This document shows positions 44,551 through 54,615 of a stretch of 64,000 bases of DNA, piece after piece (position 1 is the first letter of the stretch; each line of letters opens with the position of its first letter). Source of the stretch: Pleurostoma richardsiae. Its lineage: Eukaryota > Ascomycota > Sordariomycetes > Calosphaeriales > Pleurostomataceae. Below the pieces are notes generated by a model. It was not told where the DNA came from and did not search any database. It saw nothing but the letters and a program-made list of their open reading frames with translations. The DNA is taken from assembly GCA_030052745.1 (NCBI GenBank), contig JANBVO010000014.1, positions 248,001 through 312,000 on the forward strand, given 5' to 3'. Made by a program: the position numbers and the translations under genes.

Positions 44551-46644
44551 ACTTCTAGGGTTGCTGTAACTATCTGATAGAAAGATGGATCCGTTGTCGC
44601 AGAACAAAACGATTGACAAGCTGGGGGAGAGAATGACAGCCCAGACCGGGAAAATCCGGTGGCGCTTCACAACGGCGAGTGTGTGATCGGTCGATGCAGG
44701 AGCGATTAAGCCATATGGGAGAGATAAGAACGAACGAGAGAATGAAGGCAGTAGCGACACGGGACGGGACGAGATGCGAGATGGCGTTCGTTGGAAGCGG
44801 AAGGGAAGAAGAGGAGCACGGGTGGGAGAGGTCTCACTGCGTGAGAGGGTGAGGCCATCGTGCTTAAAGGCTCCTCTTGCCCAACCCGGCTTGCCCAACA
44901 ACCTCTTCAATCGCCTTCCGACCCCAACATGCATGAATCGATATCGTCTGCTCCGTCATCGCGCTAGTTTGATCACTGCTGATGGTGTTTGTCCTGAACG
45001 GGAACAGCCAAGGGTTTCGTGGAGGGGAAGAAGCGTCTGGACGGTCCTGCAGCAGGGGTGCAATCAAATCAATAAAATTAGACCTTGGCCTCCCTCACCA
45101 ATCCTGGAGGTCCTTGGGGCCGCGGAAAGCGATGGCAGCTTTCAGCTGGGTCAGCGCTACGAAACCTTAGCGAGATTCCCTGTCATACTTTGGCGCATTT
45201 GCTGTCCTTTTCTTTCGAGACCAGCAGGGGCCGGCGGCCGCCTCCTCGCCAAACGCGTCTGTAGTCCCAGGGGCCACCCGCCGTTCGGTCCTGCCATCCG
45301 GAACCAGGGGCCGGATCGGCAGCATCTGTTCCCTCGGAGGGATCCATACCGTCACGGAGTGATCCCGGGAGGCGACTTGTGTCCCCATGGCCCCCGCAAT
45401 GTTGAAAGAGGCATATGGCTTCTGTTTAGTTATCTGAACTGGTCAATCCTTTCATTGCCCTCTACACCCCACTTCCTCATGGCGCTTATGGGAAGGGAGA
45501 TCCTGATTAACAGTCTGTTGGTCCAGATTCTGCTTAGCCTGCTCAATTCGGGCCAACGCCGCATGCATTTTGCGATTCGGCTGCATGTGATTTCGCCTTT
45601 CGTAACGGTGACCTTTGGAGTTGCCAGCTTGCTTGCCTTTCGCCGGCTCGCAGCGATTGCGTCCGTTTCGCCACGGTTCTGATTGCGGCACCATCCCGTC
45701 TAGAAGCATGTTTTAACACTACTGAGCCTTGCGTGAGGTTGGCGATATTCGTCGGTTCTCGAAACTTGACCGATGAGCCACTCTAGACTCTAGGGGTATA
45801 AGAGTATTACGATAATCGAAGACGACTCTGGGACTTTTGTCATTACCTAGCTCAGCTGCTTTCACCATAGACCACCAGAGTGTTTCTAGGTATTGAGATT
45901 GAGGTTCAGCCGAGATCTGCATTGAAGACTTCGTATAGGAGGAGGTTCTGTTGAATTCGCGGGCTCAAGGCTTGGATGGCTGCGTATCCGGGGTATTCAA
46001 GTAGCTTCAAGCGTTTTGTGGACACGCTGATACTCGAGGGCTGTGGTCTAAGTCGCAGCTGGCAACGCGCAGTGTTGAAGCAGTGCTCTGGGCGGACGAG
46101 ATGAAGAGGAGAGAGCGCTCTATTCTGCATGATGATCTTGAAAGTTGGCTGAAACAGTTGTGGATGCCTCGACATGAGATGCTGGAGTAGGCGTCCTGAG
46201 AAGGACCGGGCGTCAGGCCAGGGATGCCGAATGGCGATGTGGACCATCAGTTAATACGGACGTTTGATTGGCCGAGTCGCTAAAAGGCGATCCTTCCATC
46301 CTACTAACCTCAACTCTCCACAACCGGAGGTCGATATAAGCCTGGTGATCGACGCCGGTGAGGCTCAGCTGAGCAAGCACCCTGCAAGCAACCCTCAACT
46401 GAGACCCGAACAAGATGAAGTTTTCCCAGTCTCTTGTCGGTCACGGCCACAAAGCCCACTTGCGCTGCGCCCGAAGCTTGCGACAGCATACAGTCGGCAC
46501 GCATATATCAAGCTCGAACATCCTCGCTGTTTTCCTTCATCAATTTCCCATCTCCTCAACTTCTTCACTTGAACCGACTTCTTCCATCCTCATTATCAAG
46601 GACTGCGCCCTCCTCTCTTCTCGTTGCTCTAATTCTTTTATAGA
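44551..46644. other. Gene-poor 2.1 kb divergent interval
   Basis: Promoters of the fasciclin and S10 genes. It contains an unexplained 302-codon plus-strand frame (44774-45682), listed separately. No tRNA or transposon seen. Confidence 0.45.
44774..45682 (+). other. Orphan 302-codon open reading frame
   Basis: An uninterrupted ATG-to-stop frame in an otherwise gene-free interval, starting 224 bp upstream of the fasciclin start on the opposite strand. The protein begins very basic (MRDGVRWKRKGRRGARVGE) and has hydrophobic segments near the C-terminus (GIWLLFSYLNWSILSLPS, ILINSLLVQILLSLL, FVTVTFGVASLLAF). I recognise no family. Length is unusual for chance at this base composition but not impossible; coding status is doubtful. 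Confidence 0.25.
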
Positions 46645-48867
46645 ATGTTGGCCGGTCGAGCCGCTGCACATCTGGCGCTGGCAGTCTCTTTGATCACAGG
46701 AGCTGCCGCTGCTTCGGACCAGACATTTATCCCTTTGCCAAAGGACATCACGGTGATACAGTCACAGAACTACCCAGAAAGCTCGATATCCTATAAAGAG
46801 GTGCATTTCCCCCTCTCAGGCAACAAGAGTGTACTTGTAACATGACCCAGACAGCAATCTGCGAGACTACTCCTGGCGTCAGAGGATACAGCGGGTTCGT
46901 CACCCTTCCGAGTATCGACAAGGCTTACAATGCCAGCATCTTCTTCTGGTATTTTGGTAAGTCCTTCTGGTGCCACCACTTTAGATGTTGGCAGCGCTTA
47001 CCCATGACCAGAGGCGAGGGAGAATGCTCGCACTGCACCAACGACCATCTACATACCCGGCGGTCCGGGCGAGAGCTTCCTGGATGGTTCAAGTGGCTTC
47101 CCTTGCCTCGTGACGGACGACTCCAATGGCACGATCCTCAACCCTTGGTCTTGGAACAACGACGTCAACATGCTCTATCTCGACGTTCCTGTACAGACCG
47201 GATACTCCTTCACGAACGTCCAGAACGGCACATTTGACCTGTTGACTGATACCTTCACGCCTGCACTAGAGGGGACGAACAGCGTGCCTACAAACCTGAC
47301 GTCAGTCGCCGCCACCTTGTCAAGCCAGAGCCTGGCAGACACCGCAAACACCACGGCGCAGGTTGCGCGGCAGTTGTGGCAGATTGCTCAGGTATGGTTT
47401 CAGGAGTTCCCCGAGTTCAACACGACGAACCAAGAGGTCAATATCTGGTCGTATTCGGTATGTTACGCCCCTAACAGCAACAGCCGAAGATGAACTCTGG
47501 TGACTAAGAAAATTTGCTTCCAGTACTCCGGCTTCTTTGGCCCTGCCACTGTCGCGTACTTCCTGCAACAGAACGAGGAGATTGCAAACGGCACCCTTGA
47601 CGACCCCCACGCGAAACCAATTCGACTGGGTACCCTGGGCATCAACAATGGCTGCATCGACGTCCTGCTCCAAGCTGCCTCATATCCCGAGTTCGCGTTC
47701 AATAACACGTACGGTGTTCAAGCCATTCCGCAGGATGTCTACGAGGCTGCAAAAGCGAACCTGACCAAGCCGGACGGCTGCTACGATCTCATCAACCAGT
47801 GCCGCGCCCTACAATCCGAAAGGGACCCGCTGTCGATGGGCAACGATCCAGATGTGAATGCGGCGTGTGTAGCAGCGACGGAGCTGTGCTTCTTCGAGAT
47901 ACAGGGCGCTTACACGGCCTTGTCGACACGGAGCCCCTTTGACATTGCTCTCGAGCTGCCGGGCGTCTTCCCGCCGGAAGTGTCCTCGTCGTTCTTCAAC
48001 CAGCGGTGGGTGCAGGAGGCGCTTGGCGTCCCGGTCAACTTCACACTCAGCGGGACATCCATCACCAACAACATGTTCGGCCTCACCGGCGACCCGATGA
48101 TCCGCGGCGTGGGCGACCTGGAGTCCCTCCTTTCCTCAGGAGTGAACCTCGCGCTCGTCTACGGTGACCGCGACTACAGGTGCAATTGTAAGTAAATATC
48201 CCAGCGTGTGACACTTCTGTAGCTAGAGAGTAGAGACTAATCATTGCGTTACTGTCTCGTAGGGCTCGGTGTAGAAAACCTCAGCTTGACCATGTCTTAC
48301 CCCTCTGCGTCCGCTTTCCGCTCCACCGGCTACACCAGCATCCAGACAAACGACAGCTACATTGGGGGCCTAGTGCGACAGCACGGCAATGTGTCCTTCT
48401 CGCGTGTGTTCGAGGCCGGACATCAGGTCGCTGCTTACCAGCCGGAGACGGTGTACCAGATCTTCAAGCGTGCCATCTTCGGGCGCGACATCGCGACCGG
48501 CAAGGTCGAGATCGGTGCCGGCGGGAAGTACAGCAGCAGCGGGCCGTCGAGCAGCTCCGACGTCAAGAACGTGCTGCCACCGAGCCCGGATTCGGTGTGC
48601 TACTTGTACCAGGCCCCGCTGACGTGTACGGAGGAGCAGCTGGAGGCACTGGCAAACGGCAGCGCGGTGGTGAAGAACTACATTGTCGTGTGGCCGGCTG
48701 GTATCAGTGCTGGTGGAAATGGGACGAGTGCCAATGGTTCGAGCACGACCAACAGTACCGGAGCGGCCGGTACCAGTGGATGTTCACGAGAAGGGCCGCC
48801 AGTTGCGAGCTGGATATTTGCCGTCTCTGTGTTTCTGAGCGTGACTTCTCTACACGGCCTGATATAA
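46645..48867 (+). CDS. Divergent serine carboxypeptidase (peptidase S10), GPI-like tail
   Basis: Five exons, join(46645..46800, 46851..46956, 47012..47457, 47524..48187, 48263..48867), give 658 aa. Signal peptide about 1-22. S10 landmarks are ICETTPGVRGYSGFVTLP, IFFWYFEARENA, IYIPGGPGESF (oxyanion region), NPWSWNNDVNMLYLDVPVQTGYSF, then the nucleophile segment IWSYSYSGFFGPA (Ser236 by alignment), VYGDRDYRCNW with the catalytic Asp, and EAGHQVAAYQPE with His511. The triad is complete, but the usual GESYGG is SYSYSG and the usual GGPGSSS is GGPGESF. A Ser/Gly/Asn-rich linker and hydrophobic end (WIFAVSVFLSVTSLHGLI) suggest GPI anchoring. The first intron was set by acceptor ACCCAG so that KE joins TAICET. 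It is convergent with a Zn2Cys6 gene. Confidence 0.9.
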
Positions 48868-49017
48868 CGTCCTTCGAGTGACTAAGGCGACTGTTGGCGG
48901 ACGTTGAAATAAAGGATGATTTCCACACCTATTGTACTATGAAGATGATTCAAAACATGACGCTGGCGTAGCCAAGTCGAACTGCTCCGTGCTCGTAATA
49001 GCCAGAGTACACCAGCG

Positions 49018-50709
49018 TCAGGTCAGCCTTCCCGGCGTCGACATCCGCTGCCACTGATATGTCACTGAAGCGCCAGGCACTCGAATTATCCCTTCCCAGG
49101 TCGCCCGAGCCGTCCAAGACACGCCTTCCCCTAGCCACTGCCGTAGATTCTCCTGACGGACCTCACGAGCCCACTGCTGAGCCTCCGACGGAGGCAAATA
49201 CGTCTGAGTCGGCGCACTGATACCCAGGCCTTCTTCCTCAACCCCGATGACCTTCTCGGCAACCGCGGCAGCAGCGATGCTGTGCCATACGCCCTCTTGT
49301 CTATCAGCCAGCCGAAGGAGGTTGGCCGCGTATCGGCGGATCTGCGGATGGCGACATCGCGTGGCCGTGAAGAACATGGGCATGACGATACCCATGTCAA
49401 CAAAGACTAAAGGCGCGAGAATACTTCTCGTCTTCTCGAGAAGCACAGCTGACAGACACACCAAGCGCTCGAATTCCGCTAGGTACGCGTCCCAGCGACT
49501 CTCTGGCCCCGATATGCCAGTCTTCAACAATAACCGAAGCATTGCGTGGTACAGCTTCAAGGACGTCAGGGATACTTCGTTTCTCTCTAGCTCGCCAGAG
49601 CCACTGTTTTCACAGTACGCGAGCGTGAACTCTTCCCAGGCCGTCAGGTCATGCGCAATCCGCATCTCGGCAAGTCGATCTTGGGGGGTCACATCTGCAT
49701 CTCCGCCAGGCTGGCGCCCAGCGAGCACCAGCAGGCGGCCCAGCAATCCAAAGACAAGCATCCCCGCGTGAGCGAGACTCTCTATCCTCATCGCAAGCAC
49801 GGATGCGTCCTCCGGCAGGCCGCTTTCGCTGTATGGATACGGTGCCGTCGCCTCGGAGAAGGTGATGCCCTGTATGTCGATGCGAGCCAGGGGGTCCGCA
49901 GCGCTAGAGACCTCGTCGTCCGCAGCAGACCGCTCGGGGGTTCTCCCCTCGTCCCTAATCTGGCGGAGGAGTTTCTGCCCGGAGCTGACGTGCACGCGGC
50001 TGTCCGTCCACCTGCCCGACAGGTTTGACGCCGCCGCCAGCGCGACGCTCAGCACCAGCAGCGCCGCCGGCCGCCCGATCGCCCGCGCCAGGCCCAGTGC
50101 CCGCCCGTAGCAGGCCGCCGCCTGCGCCGCCAACCCCGCGCACGTCTCCTCGGACCCCACGGCCCCGGCCCCTCCCGGTAGGCAGCCCCGCGCGGCCTTG
50201 GACACCTCCCACCGGCGGTGCAGCGCGCCGAGGGCCGCCGCCGCGCTCCACACCGCCGGCTCGGTGTGAGCGGCTTGCAGCAGGAGGCGGCTCCAGAAGT
50301 CGGAGGAGGGGAAGAGCGTACCGGCGGCGGGCGCCGTGCGCTGCCGGAAGTAGTCGAAGCCGGAGACGTCGCCGGGGGCCGCGTGGTGGGTGCCGGCGGC
50401 GAGGGCGCGGCCGGCGGGGCCGACGGCGCCAAGACCGCGGATGGTGACCGCTAGCGCGCGCCGCGAGAGGCCGGACATGCTGGGGGGCGCGTAGCCGTCG
50501 CAGACACGCTGGGACTGGGCGCACTTATTGCAGTGCGGCTTGGTCTCGTCGCACTTGACGCGGCGGATTCTGGAGGGGGGGCGCGTCAGCTGCGCGGTCT
50601 CGAGGGTGCTCTCCTGCTGACGAGACGCGAGTTACCTGCAGGTGATGCAGCCTGTCCGGCTGCGTTTCCGCCGCTTCAGTTCCCGCGAGTCGCCAGAGTT
50701 GTCGCTCAT
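49018..50709 (-). CDS. Zn2Cys6 transcription factor
   Basis: Two exons, complement(49018..50569, 50636..50709), give 541 aa. The intron (GTAACT...CTCCAG, 66 nt) splits the zinc cluster; joined it reads RTGCITCRIRRVKCDETKPHCNKC, then VC, with cysteines at 21, 24, 31, 38, 41 and 48 (CX2CX6CX6CX2CX6C). A basic ELKRRKRSR precedes it. The long helical C-terminal region resembles the fungal-specific DUF3468/Fungal_trans_2 type: FDYFRQRTAPAAGTLFPSSDFWSRLLLQAAHTEPAVWSAAAALGALHRR is diagnostic of that group. Targets unknown. The 5' half is very GC-rich, producing long antisense frames. The neighbouring S10 peptidase converges on it, so they do not share a promoter. Confidence 0.92.
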
Positions 50710-51216
50710 CTTGTAGAGACCGAGACTGTAATTATGTTAAATCTCGTTCTCAATATTTCAAAGCGTTTTGGTTCTGGAAATGGAGTCATCCTGATGGGAC
50801 CCGAGAAGCTGAAGTGCCGTGCGGGACTGCTGCGCCACAGCCGGGGAGCAACACCGCCTATTAGCTTTACGCACCTCCACTGCCAACATCGAAACAATGC
50901 GCCTGGTTGTCGATCGGTTTCCTTCATCATGATAGCCCTAGCAATAGTAGTGCTTCCTTTTGCAAGCCATGCCGTAACCGTCTCGGTAAAACTTGTCAGG
51001 CGGCGCAGCTGTCGAGAAGCACATCCACGCTCGCGTAGTATGACGCACTGGGACTCAAAGTCAAGTATAAGGGAAACCCATGAAGTCTGAGCGCAGTCTG
51101 AAGCGACTAACGAGGTAGTCAATCGTCTCCGTTTGTGTATTCAGGCGCGAAGCCCTACGCCCGCGCAGTGGCTATAACTGCAATGTCCAAGCTCAATTCC
51201 TCTTCTGGTCACCCAC
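50710..51216. other. Intergenic, no gene recognised
   Basis: A 507-bp gap upstream of the Zn2Cys6 gene; nothing recognised. Confidence 0.45.
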
Positions 51217-51555
51217 TCAGCCGCTCGCCTTGTCCTTCACGGCCCGTCCAATGCGGTCGTCCTTCCCACTCTCAGTCTTGACTCCCGGCGTGCCACTGTT
51301 GCCGACGACATCTTCGCTCTGCGGCCTGTCCTGGTCCTTCAAATTGGCCATCTTTCTTGGGCTCTTGGCTGCCTTTTCTGCCTGGACCTGCTCCTTGTCC
51401 TGCATGTCCGGGGACTCAGTCGGTGAATTCTTGGTCGGCTTTCGATCCGACGTTGGGCTGGACGACGCGGATGAAGACGACACGCGCGTCGACGCCGCTG
51501 GGGCGCGGCTTGCCCTGACGAGAAGACGGGGCATGGCGCGTGTTAACGGTGGCAT
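51217..51555 (-). CDS. Small basic, probably mitochondrial or disordered protein
   Basis: An uninterrupted frame of 112 aa from ATG 51555. The N-terminus (MPPLTRAMPRLLVRASRAPAASTRVSS) is Arg/Ser/Ala-rich with no acidic residues, like a mitochondrial presequence. The rest is hydrophilic and probably disordered, ending with SGTPGVKTESGKDDRIGRAVKDKASG. The type (presequence plus short charged tail) recurs in ascomycetes, but I do not recognise a named family. Coding status rests on composition and a CT-rich leader only. Confidence 0.5.
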   Translation of the reverse strand: MPPLTRAMPRLLVRASRAPAASTRVSSSSASSSPTSDRKPTKNSPTESPDMQDKEQVQAEKAAKSPRKMANLKDQDRPQSEDVVGNSGTPGVKTESGKDDRIGRAVKDKASG

Positions 51556-52984
51556 TGTTGTGTTGGCAGGTCTGCAACAGATTGAGAGTATCTAGAGTAA
51601 ATAATACGTAGATTGATTGTCTAGAGTTCTGATCCCGATAGAGGGGAGGATCTGCTGAACATATGAGAGAGAGAGAGCGGCATCTCGACGATGATGCGTC
51701 GACGCTCATGACGCTCCTGTGATGTCATGCACCACTGACGCTTCGACGACATGCACCACGGTTCAAATAGACAAATAGAAGAAGAAGGGAATACGTCCGG
51801 CCGTTTTTGCTATCGCCCAGTTCGGAAATGTGTAGCACTTACAAGAGGCTTTGGACTCGGATACAGGTCAGCTAGCATTGAGGATATTGGACGAGCCACA
51901 ATCACGCCTTTCTGAGCCTGGAGACTTTCAGCCGCTGTCATACGGAAACCACGAATGATAATCAACATGATGCGGTCGAGCCAATTTGAGGATTTCGACA
52001 TTTGTCCTCGTACTGGGGCAGGCCAGAGACAAGCAAGTAGCGTTTCAGCTGCGGAATGTATCCCTATCGGGCAGCAACGGCATCCGTGTAGAGCCCTAGA
52101 AGAGGTATCTATATAGGCTGCCGTCCCTTTTTCGTACAAATTCGGAAGACTTTCTGTATAGGCGGGCAGGATGTACATCGCTTATACGAGCTGTCGAATG
52201 CCCAATAAAGGACAAGCTGTTAAACGGCCCAGCGACTTCTATGGGTATTTTCACCCTAACACACCTCTCTCTACCACTGAGAGAGGCAGCCTTATACGGA
52301 CATGGTCCACGCCAAGTCACCAATGAGAACACCCCCAGTCTCTGAAAGTGCCGAGGCGAGTAAGCCTCCAATAAGCTCCCAAGACAGATCTATCGCGCGT
52401 AGTTTGCGGTCACGTACTTGGAGCTTACTCAACATTGGAATGATGACATGTTTAGTGATTCTCACCGACTTCTTCCTAACTCCGAAACGCGCCACCTACA
52501 AAAGCAACATCCACCAAGACAGATATCGACCTAATGGCATGAGTAAGCCTTGCTCTCTCCTGGGAAGATAGCTTTATCGCCGATGCATGCCGCTGCCGCC
52601 AAAACGGACAACCTTCGAATCAAGACCCCTAATGAGTAAACCTGCAAAGTCAGCTCAGCAGACCGGTTTGACGAGGATATATGCATTCTGTAGGGAAGGA
52701 TGGAGAGCCAATGGCATTCTTCTAACCACTGCGGCAAGGTAAGTCCGGACTTCTTCGGCTGGGTACTTGATCAGTAATCGTCTTCACCGAGAGCTCACCT
52801 GCTGTGTAGTAGGAATATTGCAACGTGCCGACTTAGGTGTCAGGGAATATGACCTTTGAAGCCGTTGGATTGTTTTCTCAGCCCGAAGACACTCCTTGAC
52901 TATAAAGAACCCGTTCGTTCGCACAGACAAAGTTGCCTTGCAGAGAAGATTCAGCGTATCCAGAAGTGTTCTGCAATCACAACG
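51556..52984. other. Intergenic 1.4 kb
   Basis: A divergent interval. A TATAAAG at 52901-52907 lies 84 nt upstream of the metallo-hydrolase ATG and is a likely TATA box. No gene recognised. Confidence 0.45.
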
Positions 52985-53878
52985 ATGGAGATTCAGTTTG
53001 CAGTATTCACCTCCAAACCTATTCCCGCCTTGGGCTCCTTCCCCGACCCCTCCTCCCCAGATGCCGGTCTTTGGTCTCCAATGTCATGCACGCTAGTGTA
53101 TACTGCGAATGCCGCCCTGCTGGTAGACTGTCCTACGAGCATCGCCGCTACAGAGGAGCTGGCATCTTGGGTAACAAAGACACTCCCCGTCGGTTGCAAG
53201 CTCAGACACTTCATCACGAGCCACGCCCACGGAGACCATTTCTTTGGATTCCCCGTCCTGCAGGACCGCTTCCCCGGCATCAAGGCCGTCGCTACCCAGA
53301 AGGTCGTTGAGGGCGTAGCGACACAATATGGGCCAGCGCTTTACGATGGCATGTGGAAACCGCTGTTCCCCACGTCGGACAAGGGGACCGGCCTGCCTGA
53401 CAAGAAAGTCGAATTCGAGTCACTACCTCCGGGGCACGAAGTCGACCTCGACGGGCACCTGGTCCGCGTCCACGACGTCCCCCACGGCGACACGCATGCC
53501 AACTCCTTCATACACGTTCCGGATCTTGGCCTCGTGGTCGCAGGAGACATTGTCTACAATGGCGACTGCCACCAACACCTCGGCGAAGCCAACACTGGGA
53601 CCAAGCGGGCCCAGTGGCTCACGGCGCTGTCACAGATCGGGGAGCTGGAGCCCAAGATAGTGGTGCCAGGCCACACATTCACACCACCATCAGAGCCCAA
53701 CGATGCTACGGCGCTGTGGATGCTCGAGTCGACGAAGGAGTACATCAAGGGGTTTGAAGAGGAGCTGGGAAAGGCACGCAGCGCTGAGGACCTGTTTAAA
53801 AGGATGCGGTCTCGATATCCCAGATGGAACCTGTGGATACTGGAATGGGCATGCAACAGCGGGTTTTCGAGCCGTTAA
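52985..53878 (+). CDS. Metallo-beta-lactamase-fold hydrolase
   Basis: Intronless, 297 aa from ATG 52985; upstream in-frame sequence is open but has no ATG. The zinc motif HxHxDH is SHAHGDH (His80, His82, Asp84, His85). Further ligands are the His of HDVPHGDTHANSF, the Asp of LVVAGDIVYN and the His of IVVPGHT, so both zinc sites look complete. The GDIVYNGDCHQHLGEANTGTKRAQWLTAL segment is typical of a fungal and bacterial MBL subgroup of hydrolases. The family cleaves esters, thioesters or lactones; the substrate is unknown. It is cytosolic, with no signal peptide. Confidence 0.93.
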   Translation: MEIQFAVFTSKPIPALGSFPDPSSPDAGLWSPMSCTLVYTANAALLVDCPTSIAATEELASWVTKTLPVGCKLRHFITSHAHGDHFFGFPVLQDRFPGIKAVATQKVVEGVATQYGPALYDGMWKPLFPTSDKGTGLPDKKVEFESLPPGHEVDLDGHLVRVHDVPHGDTHANSFIHVPDLGLVVAGDIVYNGDCHQHLGEANTGTKRAQWLTALSQIGELEPKIVVPGHTFTPPSEPNDATALWMLESTKEYIKGFEEELGKARSAEDLFKRMRSRYPRWNLWILEWACNSGFSSR

Positions 53879-54615
53879 TGGTACGCAGTGCGTAGACACA
53901 TGATTAGTGCGTCCATGCAGCTACCATGGAAGCGGGCTGATACCGGGGTAGTATTTTGATATTGAGGTCGTATCGGCGTCGGATCGAGCCGTCTATCTTG
54001 CCCCCGACGGACAGGGGGGCGAATGCGATCAATGCTTGTTACTCGTTACCTTACTCTATCCGTGCAGAGGGTCAGAGTGTTCAGACCCCTCTCGTGCATG
54101 GTCTGCGGAATCATCTAATGAAATTGTCCTGATCATCCGGTGCGCCGCTGGTGCCATCAAAGCAACTGCCGTATCAGGAAAGTCTTTATCGCCTCAATCA
54201 ACGGTTGAATAATGACCTTCCTAAACCTTCGTAGCACTTATTGTGGAGAGTATCATCCCGGGCCAACGGTCTCGCACCCAGACTCCGGCCCATCAATCTA
54301 GAACCCCGGATCCCCTGCCCACAGGGGCAATTAAGCAGTGTTCCGGCCATTCGCAGCTTAAGGCGTGCGATGGCATAACTGCCCGCTCCTATTACACCAC
54401 GCATCCAACGAGGAAGGTTCATATGCGCTTGCTTCTAAGCATGGGGCTCGGAAAAGGCTTAATTATAGACGCGGGCGCCTTGCAAGGCGACGAGTTCCTG
54501 TTTGCACCAGCCGCTCTTCCCCAGCGTATACGATACACATTGCGTCCTACGCAAAGGCGGAGTTTTCCTTTCTTCCCTTGAGCCGGACTCGGTCAGAGCA
54601 GCCGATATAAGCAAC
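53879..54615. other. Intergenic, OPT promoter
   Basis: A 737-bp gap between two plus-strand genes; it contains the OPT promoter. Nothing further recognised. Confidence 0.45.

Noticed and set aside
52856-52984. 43-codon N-terminal extension of the metallo-hydrolase
   Set aside because: It starts with TTG, lacks family sequence and overlaps the TATAAAG element; the ATG at 52985 is preferred.
54502-54615. N-terminal extension of the OPT transporter
   Set aside because: The upstream in-frame codon is TTG; the first ATG at 54616 gives the normal acidic N-terminus.
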